A stretch of 64,000 bases of DNA from assembly GCA_012934845.2 (NCBI GenBank), contig WNNJ02003224.1:1-64000 (forward strand). Reading direction: 5' to 3'. The stretch's first letter is position 1, and each line of letters starts with the position of its first letter. This DNA is from Pomphorhynchus laevis. Its lineage: Eukaryota > Acanthocephala > Palaeacanthocephala > Echinorhynchida > Pomphorhynchidae. A program made the translations under genes and the position numbers. Shown here in pieces: positions 42,996 through 53,649 of this stretch. The notes beneath the pieces are model-generated. The model worked only from the letters and a program-made list of their open reading frames with translations, was not told the origin of the DNA and ran no database searches.

Positions 42996-43156
42996 ATGAC
43001 TTTTATTTTAAATTTCATTTTTTTAACTTAATATAAATTATAAAAAATCTTATAACATTTATTTTATTATTTAATTATTAAATTTTGATTTAGCATTATT
43101 GTTTTGTTTATTTTATAATTACATTAAATACGTAGACTCAGTTAGCTGATTTAATG
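42996..43156 (+). repeat. AT-rich dispersed repeat, copy 2
   Basis: Starts CAATAAAAATGACTTTTATT and ends ACGTAGACTCAGTTAGCTG then ATTTAAT. Strong match to 29,950-30,143. Confidence 0.8.
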
Positions 43157-43189
43157 ATAGAGACGCTATCGTCAAAAGCTTGCAGAATT

Positions 43190-43335
43190 TTTTTATTTTA
43201 ACTTGATATAAATTATAAAAAATCTTATAACAATTATTTATTTTATTATTTAATTATTAAATTTTGATTTAGCATTATTATGTTTTGTTTATTTTATAAT
43301 TATATTAAATACGTAAAATCAGTTAGCTGATTTGA
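43190..43335 (+). repeat. AT-rich dispersed repeat, copy 3
   Basis: Truncated at its left side relative to copy 2, and ends ACGTAAAATCAGTTAGCTGA. Copies 2 and 3 stand in tandem with about 33 bases between them. Confidence 0.75.
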
Positions 43336-43547
43336 TTGATTTCCACTTACTCTAATTCTCTTGCATATAAAAGAGCGGAAGTTCACTAATTCCATCTTAT
43401 CTTTTTGAAAATATAAATTTTTTGGGAAGCATCTATATCCATGGTTATCATAAAAATGATAAAATGACAGTATAATACAAATGCTGCTTTTAATTGAAAG
43501 CAAATATTGGAGAATGCATATGTATGCCATAAACCTTCAGAATTTCA

Positions 43548-43778
43548 TTAGGAAATTCTGGCTAATTTCTTCTGACTATTCACAACATAGTCAGCTTTAT
43601 ATTCTAAAGTTTTTCTCAAAGACCATAATGTAAAGAATTCGTCTCGTGTTATATTATGACCTTGTAGGCCTTCACTAATCTCTAGCACAACAATCATTCC
43701 TGGATTCTTCGCAGATGCCTTTCCATGGTGATTTTCCGATGCATATTTGCATATTATATGCATCACTAGATTTTGCAT
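43548..43778 (-). pseudogene. piggyBac-type transposase fragment
   Basis: 76 codons with GMIVVLEISEGLQGHNITRD, then EFFTLWSLRKTLEYK and NSQKKLARIS. This follows the piggyBac DDE core pattern: VVL-x-L then GHNVT-x-D-N-FFTS-x-x-LA, then G-T-x-R-K-N-K. The conserved aspartate is present (NITRDEFFT). The GTxRKNK block is degraded to NSQKKLA and the other catalytic aspartates are not seen. No inverted ends or TTAA sites were tied to it. Confidence 0.6.
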
Positions 43779-43988
43779 TATATGCCATCCATATTTTTGA
43801 TTATATTTTTATCATATTTTATCATCGACAGTAGCATATGGATTGGGATTGTACAAAACGGACAGAATTGTGGCATTTATCCCATCAATTTCTGATAGCA
43901 ATTAACTTGTATATTCCTGGTCTAATTAGATGTCAATTATTCCTCGATGTCAATCAGACATCGTCTGATTCAAATCGAATCAGACAAT

Positions 43989-44090
43989 GTCAAATCAAAT
44001 CAGTTGTCAAATCGAATCAGTTGTCAAATCGAATCAGTTGTCAAATCGAATCAGTTGTCAAATCGAATCAGTTGTCAAATTGAATCATAC
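43989..44090. repeat. 17-bp tandem repeat
   Basis: Six units of GTCAAATCGAATCAGTT, nearly identical. A single-codon-phase reading gives repeated QIES/RISC-type peptides without meaning. Confidence 0.95.
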
Positions 44091-44623
44091 GAGAAATCAC
44101 TGGTAATGTCTTTACAGACAGTATGGCACAAAACATTGGCCTAAAATTTCCTCCATTCCATAAATTTTGGTATAAACATTCACGTTAGCCTGGTCCAATA
44201 GCTTCCATTTTTCTTAAAAAGACATCCCATCAAAATTAATAATGTCTAGAATAATTTTCTTTAGTTGTAGAGATAAAGAGCTTACTGAATATCATCATCC
44301 CATGTAATAGCGAATGTTGTAGGATCGAGATACATTTTGAAAACATTGAAATATGACAGTCTGCATTAGTTTTGGCGATGCGATGCTGACCATTTTATAT
44401 TTCCATTTTTAGATAAAATCGTCTCATTTGTAGTTAATGAATTCATTGGTTTACAGCTTATAAAGAGACAATGGCGGACACGTCATCTGAATCATTCTCG
44501 TAGGAAGAGACCAAATATCTGGACCAAGATGAATATTGTAATCTAACTTCAAAATATTTTCTCCAGTATAACACTATCCCAGTTCAAAATTTAAGCTAAT
44601 AATTTCTTTAATGTGATCCTTCT
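44091..44623. other. Spacer with possible small open stretch
   Basis: A 30-codon R-rich open stretch follows a possible acceptor GTTTACAG at about 44,456 (LIKRQWRTRHLNHSRRKRP). On the minus strand the same bases give YENDSDDVSAIVS, acidic like piggyBac N-termini. Neither is supported well enough to call. Confidence 0.3.
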
Positions 44624-44851
44624 AGAGCTTATTTGTGGTGTTCAAACGCAAATAATTTGCCAATCTATAAGCACTATGTATTGTTTTTGAAACAAAATGG
44701 ATATTATCAAAATTCAAAAGTATGGGTTAACATGACCCGCAACATTATATTTGTGATAAATACTGGATACACATTTATATACACAAATAAGCCGGTGTTT
44801 AATCAACCAGTTAATGACCCAATAACAGGAAAAGTCCAAAAGTTTCAGTGA
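44624..44851 (+). CDS. Possible terminal exon of an unknown gene
   Basis: Preceded by CCTTCTAG, a fair 3' splice site. It stays open for 73 codons (LWCSNANNLPIYKHYVLFLK, VWVNMTRNIIFVINTGY, FNQPVNDPITGKVQKFQ) to a TGA. AATAAA follows at 44,877, only 26 bases past the stop codon. That suits a last exon with a very short 3' UTR. I recognise no domain, and no upstream exon joins convincingly in frame. Confidence 0.3.
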   Translation, partial: RAYLWCSNANNLPIYKHYVLFLKQNGYYQNSKVWVNMTRNIIFVINTGYTFIYTNKPVFNQPVNDPITGKVQKFQ

Positions 44852-44889
44852 TAGAAAGTTAGTATAGCAAATACTTAATAAAGACGAAA

Positions 44890-45542
44890 ACTGAAATGTG
44901 TCGAATTAACCCGTAACATAATATTAGGGTTGAATAGCTTAATAAAAATTTACAATTGAATATATAATTAGAAAACAGTTTCTAAATTTATAATATTAAT
45001 TTTTATACGACACTGGATTCATCGTCAGATTGTTATCAGTTATTCTTTTTAGAATCAAAGTTTCAACTTAAAGTTTATGTATTAGAGCGATCCAATTACA
45101 ATCGCTATCCATGGAATAAAATGAAATCAATAAGTGATTGAAGGTTATACCCAATCGTCAACTCCAATTAAAGTTTATAAATCGTATTTTTTTGAAGATG
45201 ACGATAGTAGCCACTGCAATGCGTAAAAAATATATTTTAGAATAAATTGATTTTTTATTGGGTATTTAATGCTTAATAATAATTTATTAAGACATTAATT
45301 AATTAAGACATTAATTAAGACACTTTTAATGTCTTAATAATACTTCTGATATCGTGAATACAAATGGACTGTAAAGGTACATTTCCGCTTTTATTTCAAT
45401 GTATTCTACTCATATATAGCAACTTACATTAATGGTGATCTTTAACGTAAATTGCTATCAAACAATTTACATCAAATTGATTCAATAATCGACGCGCTAG
45501 TTATAATTATGTCACTCCTTAGCAACCTTTAACAAGAGTAAC
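44890..45542. other. AT-rich spacer
   Basis: Nothing recognised apart from short TAATTAAGACATT repeats near 45,290-45,340. Confidence 0.45.
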
Positions 45543-45620
45543 ATGATTTTGACGGAATTCAAAGAAATGATCGAATTTGTTGAAAAACTCTACATCAACA
45601 AAAAACAGGAAATTAAGACA
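45543..45620 (+). CDS. Possible short first exon
   Basis: An ATG opens 26 codons (MILTEFKEMIEFVEKLYINK onward) and reaches AAGACA/GTAAGC, a good donor in phase 0. If unspliced it would end at 45,684. There is no family match and no partner exon. Confidence 0.2.
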
Positions 45621-45943
45621 GTAAGCTGGAAATATCCGTCGTATTGTTTTATGTTCTTAGCTAAAATTCAATTTTATGATTAAATTAAATCTTATTAAAA
45701 TAAATCAATATAATTTATATTTTGAACTATATATGAACCAAATTAACAATTAAATCAAAAATTTTCTTTTTAAGTCTCACACGATACAGTAACTTACTAT
45801 CACTGCTCTATCGATTGATGTCAATATAAAGTCGCTTTTATAATAAAGTCGGCATAACAATATTATTGATGTGGTGTGCAACACAACTTACGATTGTTGA
45901 GTCGCTGCAGTAATACCGTCGGCACAACACTATCATTGATGTA

Positions 45944-46405
45944 GTGTTCATTGAGCATCTTACCAACGCATTGTGTTGTAATTGTGGCGGGGCTCACCCT
46001 GCGTGGGGAAGGAAGTGCCCCCACTTCAAGGAATATTTTGCAAAGTTCCGTGCGCCAAAATCAGCACCTGAATCATTCGCCAAGTCGGCATATAGATCCT
46101 CTGACTGCGAGTTTATGTTAATTATGGACCTCAAGTTCGAAACATTTCAGAAAGGAAATACAAGAGCTTGTGGCGAAAACAATTGCCAATATGTTCGTCA
46201 ATCCGGTTATAACAATTCCAACCGATGGGGATACAAATAAAAGAGGAGCGTCTAAAAAAGGAGCTTCGGCCCAAGCCGTTCCCCCCTTAAAGATCGGCAA
46301 AATGCTTATGGGCATTAATAGAAGCGCCTAAAAGGGAAATGATGATAATGCCCGGGAGCAAGTACCCACTCTAGTCGGCGCTAAAGGCGGAGGGGGCAAT
46401 CCTTC
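45944..46405 (+). pseudogene. LINE ORF1 remnant with zinc knuckle (copy B)
   Basis: CCNCGGAHPAWGRKCP is the last CCHC knuckle typical of Jockey/I-type ORF1 (C-x2-C-x4-H-x5-C). After about 60 codons the frame shifts near 46,150. The continuing protein then reads ELVAKTIANMFVNPVITIP and NKRGASKKGASAQAVPPL, with a stop at about 46,330 and a tail to 46,405. The upstream gag part is missing. It would bind LINE RNA. Confidence 0.65.
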
Positions 46406-46416
46406 CACCCCTAGCT

Positions 46417-48766
46417 ATGTCTAGGATGTTGCAATCCCCTTCCGGCCAAACTAACACAATGCAAAGTAATCAAGATCCTTTTTCACTGAATATCCTTCAG
46501 TGGAATTCGGGAGGTGCTTCTGCCCTTAGCCTTTTATCTGGTAGAGATGCAGATGTTATAGTCCTTCAGGAGACGCGGTCTATCCGTATCCCTCAGGACA
46601 TTACTCGATTTATCCCTCAGCATATATACACCCACTTCACTCCGTATATAACCCCTCCTCACTCCTCTTCATCTCAAGGTCTTTTAACCTTAGTTAAATC
46701 CTCGTTAAGATCTTCCCTGCTTCTTAACTATTCTTGTCCAGCCCTATCTTGTTTGGCTATACCACTTCGTAAGAACGGTAAATGCATCAGTATAGCCAAT
46801 ATTTATATACGGCCAGGAGAAATTCACAAGAACCGTGACTTTTTGGATGGTATATTAGGTAGTGGCGATGACATGTTACTTGGTGACTTCAACGACAGAA
46901 CTAATCGTTGGATTAATGAAGAGCTCCGCAGAGCCAGGAACGACTACCTTATTCATAAACCACCGTCCCCAACCTTTCACTGCTCAACAACTAATTCTTT
47001 CCTCGACATATTACTGCTTCATAAGATGTGGTTGTTGAAACCTATCTGTACTAAGCAGTCGCGCCAAAAACAGACCACCTTTCATTACCTAATTCGTTGG
47101 CGGATGGAAAAATATACGTTGCTTAGAAGGAGGTTTCACTTTGACCCAATCAGAGTGGATCTCAGGCAGCTATCCAACTCTTCCCCGGATTTGGAATGAG
47201 AGTTTGACCGAATTTAATACCTACCTCTCTTCGCAAGCTACCGCGATACTATCGACTACCTAAAAATCGCATATACAATCCCACTCCAACAAAACTCAAG
47301 GTCCTAGCTAAAATGCTACACCTCCCAAATCTCTCTGTTTCCGCCAGACAAGCCCTCTCGAATGAATACCTGGAGCACCAGATATAGGTTCCAGCTGAGT
47401 AGGGATAAGGCAAGCATTTCTCGCCTTAGCCCTTCTCAGTCTTCCTTCTGGAAGATATTCAAAAAGGAGAAGTTTGTCTGTTGGAAGGATAGAGCTTTAG
47501 GCTGGATTGGTAGAATAGGCCTTGATAAAGTTTTGGATGAGTCACTATCCCTACACAATTATGGAGCCACTCAATCACCCCAACCAATCCCGCCTTGGTG
47601 TGACTTCAGGAGTAGGGACTTATCTGTTACAGATATCCTTAACTCCTGGGGGCCACTCCCGGGCACCTCCAGAACCCACGCGCCACTCTCCACTCGTGTC
47701 TGTCAGCTTTTGACAGATAGTCAGAGAAAGGAAGTCGCCATAACAATGCTATTAGCCTCCCCGTCCGACATTGCTAACATCAATATTAGCCGTCGAGTAT
47801 TTTTACCTAAAAAGAAGTCGATTACATGCCCCAAAGATCTGCGGCCTATTTTAATTAAAAACTTTCTCATCACCATTTACGAAAAAGCGCTTGCGTGTAA
47901 AATCCGCGATTATCTAAGTAAGCGAAATTTAATATCACCAGAATTTCATGGGTACGTAAAAGATCGCTCGGTACATTCAGCAATAGCCGAAGTGGAGCAG
48001 CTTTGTCATGATAACAGTCATCAGCTTGCTCTGGTTATTTTTCTTGACTTCTCTGCTGCATTTGACCGCATTTCCATCCCTTTTGTTATCACTTCTCTCA
48101 GGTCCCTCGGGTTGCCTATATTTCCACAGGGTGGAAATATTGCTGTACACCAAGCGATTCTTTTCTGAAGACGACCCTGTTGCGCGTCAGTTCTACCATA
48201 TTACAGGTGTGCCTCAAGGCTCCCCACTTTATCCAATCTTATATCTTGCTGCCTCCATTGAAATATACAAAAAATTCAAACGCGATCAAGATCTTGTGAT
48301 ATATGATGATACAACAGCCCTGATTTCTGGACGCAGGTGCAAAGATGTAGTCTCTGACATCAGCCGTTTCTTTACAAGATTAAAAGAACATCTGCCCATA
48401 TCCAACCTTGTTTTAAACCCCTCCAAATCGCAGGTGGTTGTCTTTCATGGCGCTCCTGCGACAAGGAAAAAACTAAAGAGATTAGCACTCTCAGCTCTAT
48501 CTTCCATCCTGACTAATCAACTACTCCATACCTTCACAAATCGAGTGAAATACCTGGGGTTCACCATTACTGTGAACTGGTCGGTGAAAGCTTACCTGGA
48601 TAGACTTAAACGTATCCTGAAGAAAGCTAGATGGGCCCTGAAACGGGCCCAACATCTGTCATTGAAAGAGAAAACCCAAGTGCGCCTCTGGGGTACTTGG
48701 GCTATCTCGGGATTGGTCTTCTTTTCAAGAGGACGTCCCCCCAGAACAAAAACTAAGATTTCTTAA
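46417..48766 (+). pseudogene. LINE ORF2 (endonuclease-RT), copy B
   Basis: The endonuclease is 46,417-47,199: LNILQWNSGGASALS, VIVLQETRS, MLLGDFNDRTNRWIN. It ends in a frameshift after DLRQLSNSSPDLE, and the frame returns at 47,362-48,168. The RT has CPKDLRPILIKNFLITIYEK, VIFLDFSAAFDRISIP and, after a shift near 48,110 into 48,008-48,766, ITGVPQGSPLYPILYL. Motif C reads LVIYDDTT: one alanine codon of YADD is lost. The C-terminal part has VKYLGFTITVNWS and RILKKARWALKRA. Inactive. Confidence 0.88.
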
Positions 48767-49050
48767 GCTCCTCATCTTGCGATTACCAAGCATCATCCGC
48801 CTTGATTGGATTATTCGGGGGGGGGTGAAAGACCCCGAGTGGTTCAGTCGAAGGGCGGCGTGTTGGATTGGCTGGGGGCTCAGATCCCGCTGGACCTGAG
48901 GCCTTAAAGATTGGTGAAGACCTGAATCGCGACTCATTAGCTAAATTTTTCATTCCTGTATTTTCGATGCAAGTTCCTTTTTATTTTATTTTTTAGTTGT
49001 TATATAACACTAAGTTTTGTTATTCAAGAAAATCTTTATCTTTATCTTAT

Positions 49051-49319
49051 CTTGCCAACGCACTATGCCACAATAAGGAGATCAAAACGCCCAAACCGCC
49101 AGCACACTTTAATTTAAGATATGCTTGCTCTGACACATATTCTTCTTCAAATCTCTTTTTTAATAACTGAAACATTATCAATTACTATAAATTAATAATA
49201 ATAAGAATTTCATAAATAAATAACTAACAATCACTAAAAATAACTCAAAGAGACAGGTTAAAAACAACAGTTCAAAATCGATAAGTAAATCAAAATGTCT
49301 AGTCTTCACGATATTGTCA
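49051..49319. other. Spacer between inverted LINE copies
   Basis: A/T-rich, without features. It forms the loop of the large inverted repeat made by copies B and C. Confidence 0.5.
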
Positions 49320-52045
49320 CGACCCTAGGTCCAGCGGGATCTGACCACTCTAGCTAATCCAACACTCCGCTCTCCAACTGAACCACCCGAGGTATTTAAC
49401 CCCCCGAAGAGTCCAATCGAGGTGAACTATGCTCAGTAATCGCCATATGAGGAGCTTGAGAAACCTTAGTCTTTGCTCTGGGGGACGTCCTCTTGAAAAG
49501 AAAACTAATTACGAGATAGCCCAAGTATCCCAGAGGAGCACTTGTTTTCTTATTCAACGACAGATGATGATCCCTTTCAAGGGCCCACCTAGCTCTCTTC
49601 AGGATACGTTTAAGTCTATCCATGTCGGCTTTCACCTACCAGTTCGCCGTAATGGTGAACCCCAGGTATTTTACTCGACTTGTGAAGGTAGGGAGTGGTT
49701 GATTAGTCATGATGGAAGTTAGAGCTGAGAGTGCTAATCTCTTTAGTCTTTTCTTTGTCGCAGGAGCGCCATGAAAGACAACCACCTGCGATTTTGAGGA
49801 ATTTAAAACAAGATTAAATACGGGTAACTGATCTTTTAATCTTAAAAATAAACGGCTTATGTCAGAAATTACATATTTGCAGCTACGTCCTGAGAACAGG
49901 GATGTGGTATCATCAGCGCATACCACTAGATGTTGGTCGCGTTTAAAGTTTTTGTAAAGTATAATAGCGGTAACAAGATTGGAGAAAGTGAGGGACCTTC
50001 AGGCACACCTGTAATAGGGTAGAACTGACGTGCATCAGGGTCGTCTTCATAGACGAATCGCTTGGTATATAACAATATTTCCACCCTGCTAACAATTCTC
50101 GCAGATAACCAAAAGGACCTGAGTGAAGAAATAACAATAGGGATGGAAATGCGGTCAAAAGCAGCCGAAAAGTCAAGAAAGACAGCCACAGCAAGCTGAT
50201 GACTGTTGTCTTGACCTACTGTACTTGACCTATTGTTGTATGGACCGAGCGATCTTTTTTACGTACTCGTGAAAACCTGGTGGGATTAAATTTCGCATAC
50301 ATAGATGGTCGCGAATTTTACGCTCAAGCGCTTTTTCATAAATGGAGACAAGGGAGTTTTGAATCGAGATAGACCGTAGATCTTTAAAACATGAAATCGA
50401 TTTCTTTTTTGGCATAAAAACACGAGGGTATTTGGAGGTGCCTGGAAGTGGCCACCAGAAGTTTAGGATATCTGTGACAGATAAGTCCCTGTTCCTGAAG
50501 TCGCATCAAGGCGAGATTGGTTGGGGAGATAAAAAAGCTCCATAATTATGTAGGGATAGTGACTCCTACAAAGATTTGTCAAGGCCTATGCTACCGATAT
50601 AACACAATGTTATATCCCTCCAGCCTACAAACGTATGCATCTTAAATATCTTCTAAAAGAAAGACTAGGAAGGATTAAGGCAAGAAATGTTCGCCTTATC
50701 CCTACTCAACTAGAACCTGTATATAGTGCTCTAATATTAATTCGAGAGGATCTGTCTGGCGGGAACAGAGAGATTTGGGAGGTGTAGCATTTTAGCTAGG
50801 ACCTTGAGTTTTGTTAAGGTGGGATTGTATATGCGATTTTTAGGTAGTCGATAGTATCGCGGTAGCTTGCGAAGAGAGGTAGGTATTAAATTCGGTCAAA
50901 CTCTCATTCCAAATCCGGGGAAGAGTTGGATAGCTGCCTGAGATCCACTCTGATTGGGTCAAAGTGAAACCTCCTTCTAAGCAACGTATATTTTTCCATC
51001 CGCCAACGAATTAGGTAATGAAAGGTGGTCTGTTTTTGGCGCGACTGCTTAGTACAGATAGGTTTCAACAACCACATCTTATGAAGCAGTAATATGTCGA
51101 GGAGAGAATTAGTTGTTGAGCAGTGAAAGGTTGGGGACGGTGGTTTATGAATAAGGTAGTCGTTCCTGGCTCTGCGGATTGCTTCATTAATCCAACGATT
51201 AGTTCTGTCGTTGAAGTCACCAAGTAACATGTCATCGCCACTACCTAATATACCATCCAAAAAGTCACGGTTCTTGTGAATTTCTCCTGGCCGTATATAA
51301 ATATTGGCTATACTGATGCATTTACCGTTCTTACGAAGTGGTATAGCCAAACAAGATAGGGCTGGACAAGAATAGTTAAGAAGCAGGGAAGATCTTAACG
51401 AGGATTTAACTAAGGTTAAAAGACCTTGAGATGAAGAAGAGTGAGGAGGGGTTATATACGGAGTGAAGTGGGTGTATATATGCTGAGGGATAAATTGAGT
51501 AATGCCCTGAGGAAGACGGATAGACCGCTTCTCCTGAAGGAGTATAACATATAAATCTCTACCAGATAGAAGCCTAAGGGCGAAAGCACCTCCCGAACTC
51601 TACTGAAGAATTTTCAGTGAAAAAGGCCATTGATTACTTCCCATTGTGTTACGTCAGCTGGAGTGGGATGCCCATTTTATCCCAGACCTGAGATGGGAAG
51701 GCTGCCCTTCTCACAACCGGCTAAACTAGAAGTTATTTGCCCACCAGCTTTATCTTCATTTCCCAAGGAGGCTGTTACTACTTCCAAGCCATTAACTTCT
51801 TGGCAAACTTAAAAGAGTCCAGACTCTGTTTAGAAGCATTTCGTTTTTTTTGAAGACGGTGATTTCTTTGGTACGTCGTAATATTCGTCGTTATAGGAGA
51901 ACGTAACTCCTCAAACTTGGCTACAAGGTATTGAGTTAAAGTTTGCAACTCGTTCATATTTGTCTGGCGCCTTTTTATTTGTAGCAGGAATAATTGTTTT
52001 CATTGAGCGCTTTGATCCTCCGATAATTGCCACTGACATAATTTT
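49320..52045 (-). mobile_element. Jockey/I-like LINE copy C
   Basis: Minus-strand partner of copy B. From 52,045 downward: ORF1 tail (MNELQTLTQYLVAKFEELRS), ORF2, then the 3' UTR with GGTCCAGCGGGATCTG (reverse strand) at 49,330-49,345. In the stretch 50,830-51,480 it is almost identical to copy B. Elsewhere it differs by roughly 10-25 percent. Confidence 0.85.
49396..51640 (-). pseudogene. LINE ORF2 (endonuclease-RT), copy C
   Basis: The endonuclease block 51,350-50,904 (SIANIYIRPGEIHKNRDF, MLLGDFNDRTNRWIN) ends with the same abnormal NSSPDLE stop as copy B. The RT is in pieces: 50,415-50,230 (KDLRSISIQNSLVSIYEK), 50,189-49,926 (MAVFLDFSAAFDRISIP, ITGVPEGPSLSPILL) and 49,926-49,636 (MVCADDTTSLFSGRS, so YADD has become CADD). 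49,635-49,396 covers the thumb end. Motif B has glutamate for the invariant glutamine. Inactive. Confidence 0.85.
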
Positions 52046-52499
52046 TTCGTAGACGAAATTATAAATTAATAGGGTTTATCGTGTACGTTACTCATATACA
52101 CATGAGTAATGATTAATTTGTCGGACGCACTCGCTGAATATATGTAGTGTATACTGTGTTGACGCTGTGTCATATTAGTAATGTATTCAAGTTATTGTCA
52201 CTGATACACTTTAAAACCTTTTCACCTTAAAAAAGTTTTCACACTTTTGAAAAGTTTTACACTTTTCACCTTAAAAAAGTTTGAGATCTAAAGTAAATAC
52301 ATTCAGATCGCTACGCTCGCGGAAAAATCTGTATTAATTAGGAGTTTAAACTATCTTGTTATACATATTAACTACTTACAAAGAACCTAAATTGGAAGAA
52401 CCTAAACCTAAAAACCTATACCAGAAGAACCTACACAATCTTTATTGAAATCTACGCAAGAGACTTTACTCTGATAAAGTCTGAATATACATACATATA
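52046..52499 (+). other. Probable 5' UTR of CR1-A copy 2
   Basis: Non-coding. CTTTTCACCTTAAAAAAGTTT occurs twice (about 52,217 and 52,254). The start of the LINE cannot be fixed. Confidence 0.35.
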
Positions 52500-53649
52500 A
52501 TGGTCAAACAGAGGAAGACTACAAAGCGAGGTGATGCTGCCAAGTTCGTGGATTATCAGGTTCGGTGTTCAAGTGAAGATTGTAATGTGTGGACAAGTGT
52601 TTCAGTTCCCGGGGAAAAGAAAACAGCTCTGTCTAATGCATCTTTCTACTGCGGGTACTGCTGCGCATCTTTGATAAATGATTTGAAGACGGAATCTACC
52701 CCCTTGGTTGTCGGTCAGTCGAGTTGTAATTCTCTTGGACCCATATCAGCTCCACCAATTCCAAAAAGCATAAGTGCCGGTCAAAGTAAGGAAGTTCTTA
52801 TTTCCAAATCTACTAAGAATGTTGAAAATTCCAGTCATAGTGATGGAAGCTATTCTAACTCTCTCTATATATCCCTCCTCAAGTCTTAACTCTATATATC
52901 CCTCCTCAAGTCTTGCAAATAATCCAATGAATATAGATTTAACTGTAGAGGGTGAGACTGTAGCCATGGATGTTCCAGTGCATTTACCTGATATTACTAA
53001 TGATGAAAATACATATTGTCAGGTTTTGAATCATGGTCATATGTCTGATAGTGGGACTGTCAAAAAGAAGGAACAAGCGTCAACGATAAGTCAACATACA
53101 CTATCCGCAGTGTCACGTGACAGTCTCGAATTGCAAATTGGTAATAATAGGAAACACACCGCTGATCGATGTAGATCTATTATTCTGGCCAATGTAAGAT
53201 AATCTTTATTTGAGAACGCACAAGTACGTCTTAACGAGGACGTCCAGAGTGTGAGATTTATATTGACGCAGGTACTTGGTTCTTGCAATGTGGATATTGT
53301 CAAACGTGTTAAACTCGTTGCATTATTTCGACTGGGTAAGCGTGATACACTTAGTAATAGGCCGCGTTTACTCAAGGCCGTATTTAGAGAGCAGTCGCAT
53401 GCTGAGTTAATTCTTCGGAATTCATATCGTTTAAAAGGATCCCATGTTAGTCTCTTAAAAGATCTTGACGCTCTTCAAAGGGAGAAATTGTCTCAAGCTA
53501 AGAAAGAACTTGCATCTTGTGTTGCACTTGGTGAGAGCAATCTATGTGTGCAAAATTTTCAAGTAGTGAGGCGACACATTCGAATCAGTTGGTGCCCACT
53601 AGATGTATCGCCTCTCGTGAATGTGGAGGGTTTTGGCAAGGTCTTATAG
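52500..53649 (+). pseudogene. CR1-A ORF1 protein, two lesions
   Basis: The N-terminus has a PHD-like cysteine pattern: C23-x4-C28 and C51-x2-C54 (FYCGYCCASL), as in many CR1 ORF1 proteins. The first frame closes at 52,889. The rest runs in the next frame (52,774-53,202), where a direct repeat encodes SIYPSSSL twice. The first repeat unit has an extra CTCT (about 52,861-52,868), which explains the shift. A TAA at 53,200 then interrupts the same frame before SLFENAQVRLNEDVQSV. From there it is open to 53,649 with LVALFRLGKRDTLSNRPRLL and LCVQNFQVVRRHIRISW. It overlaps ORF2 by 106 bases. Confidence 0.85.

Larger units (their letters stand above)
45790..49050 (+). mobile_element. Jockey/I-like LINE copy B
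   Basis: 5' region with two similar units around AAGTCGGCATAACAATATTA and ACCGTCGGCACAACACTATC, then ORF1 remnant, ORF2, a G-rich 3' UTR (CAGATCCCGCTGGACCT shared with copy C) and a tail of TCTTTA-type repeats at about 49,026-49,047. It is the plus arm of an inverted pair with copy C. Confidence 0.85.

Noticed and set aside
48776-48900. tRNA-like or SINE head in the G-rich stretch after LINE copy B
   Set aside because: No cloverleaf or A/B boxes could be placed. The stretch is the LINE 3' UTR, shared with copy C.
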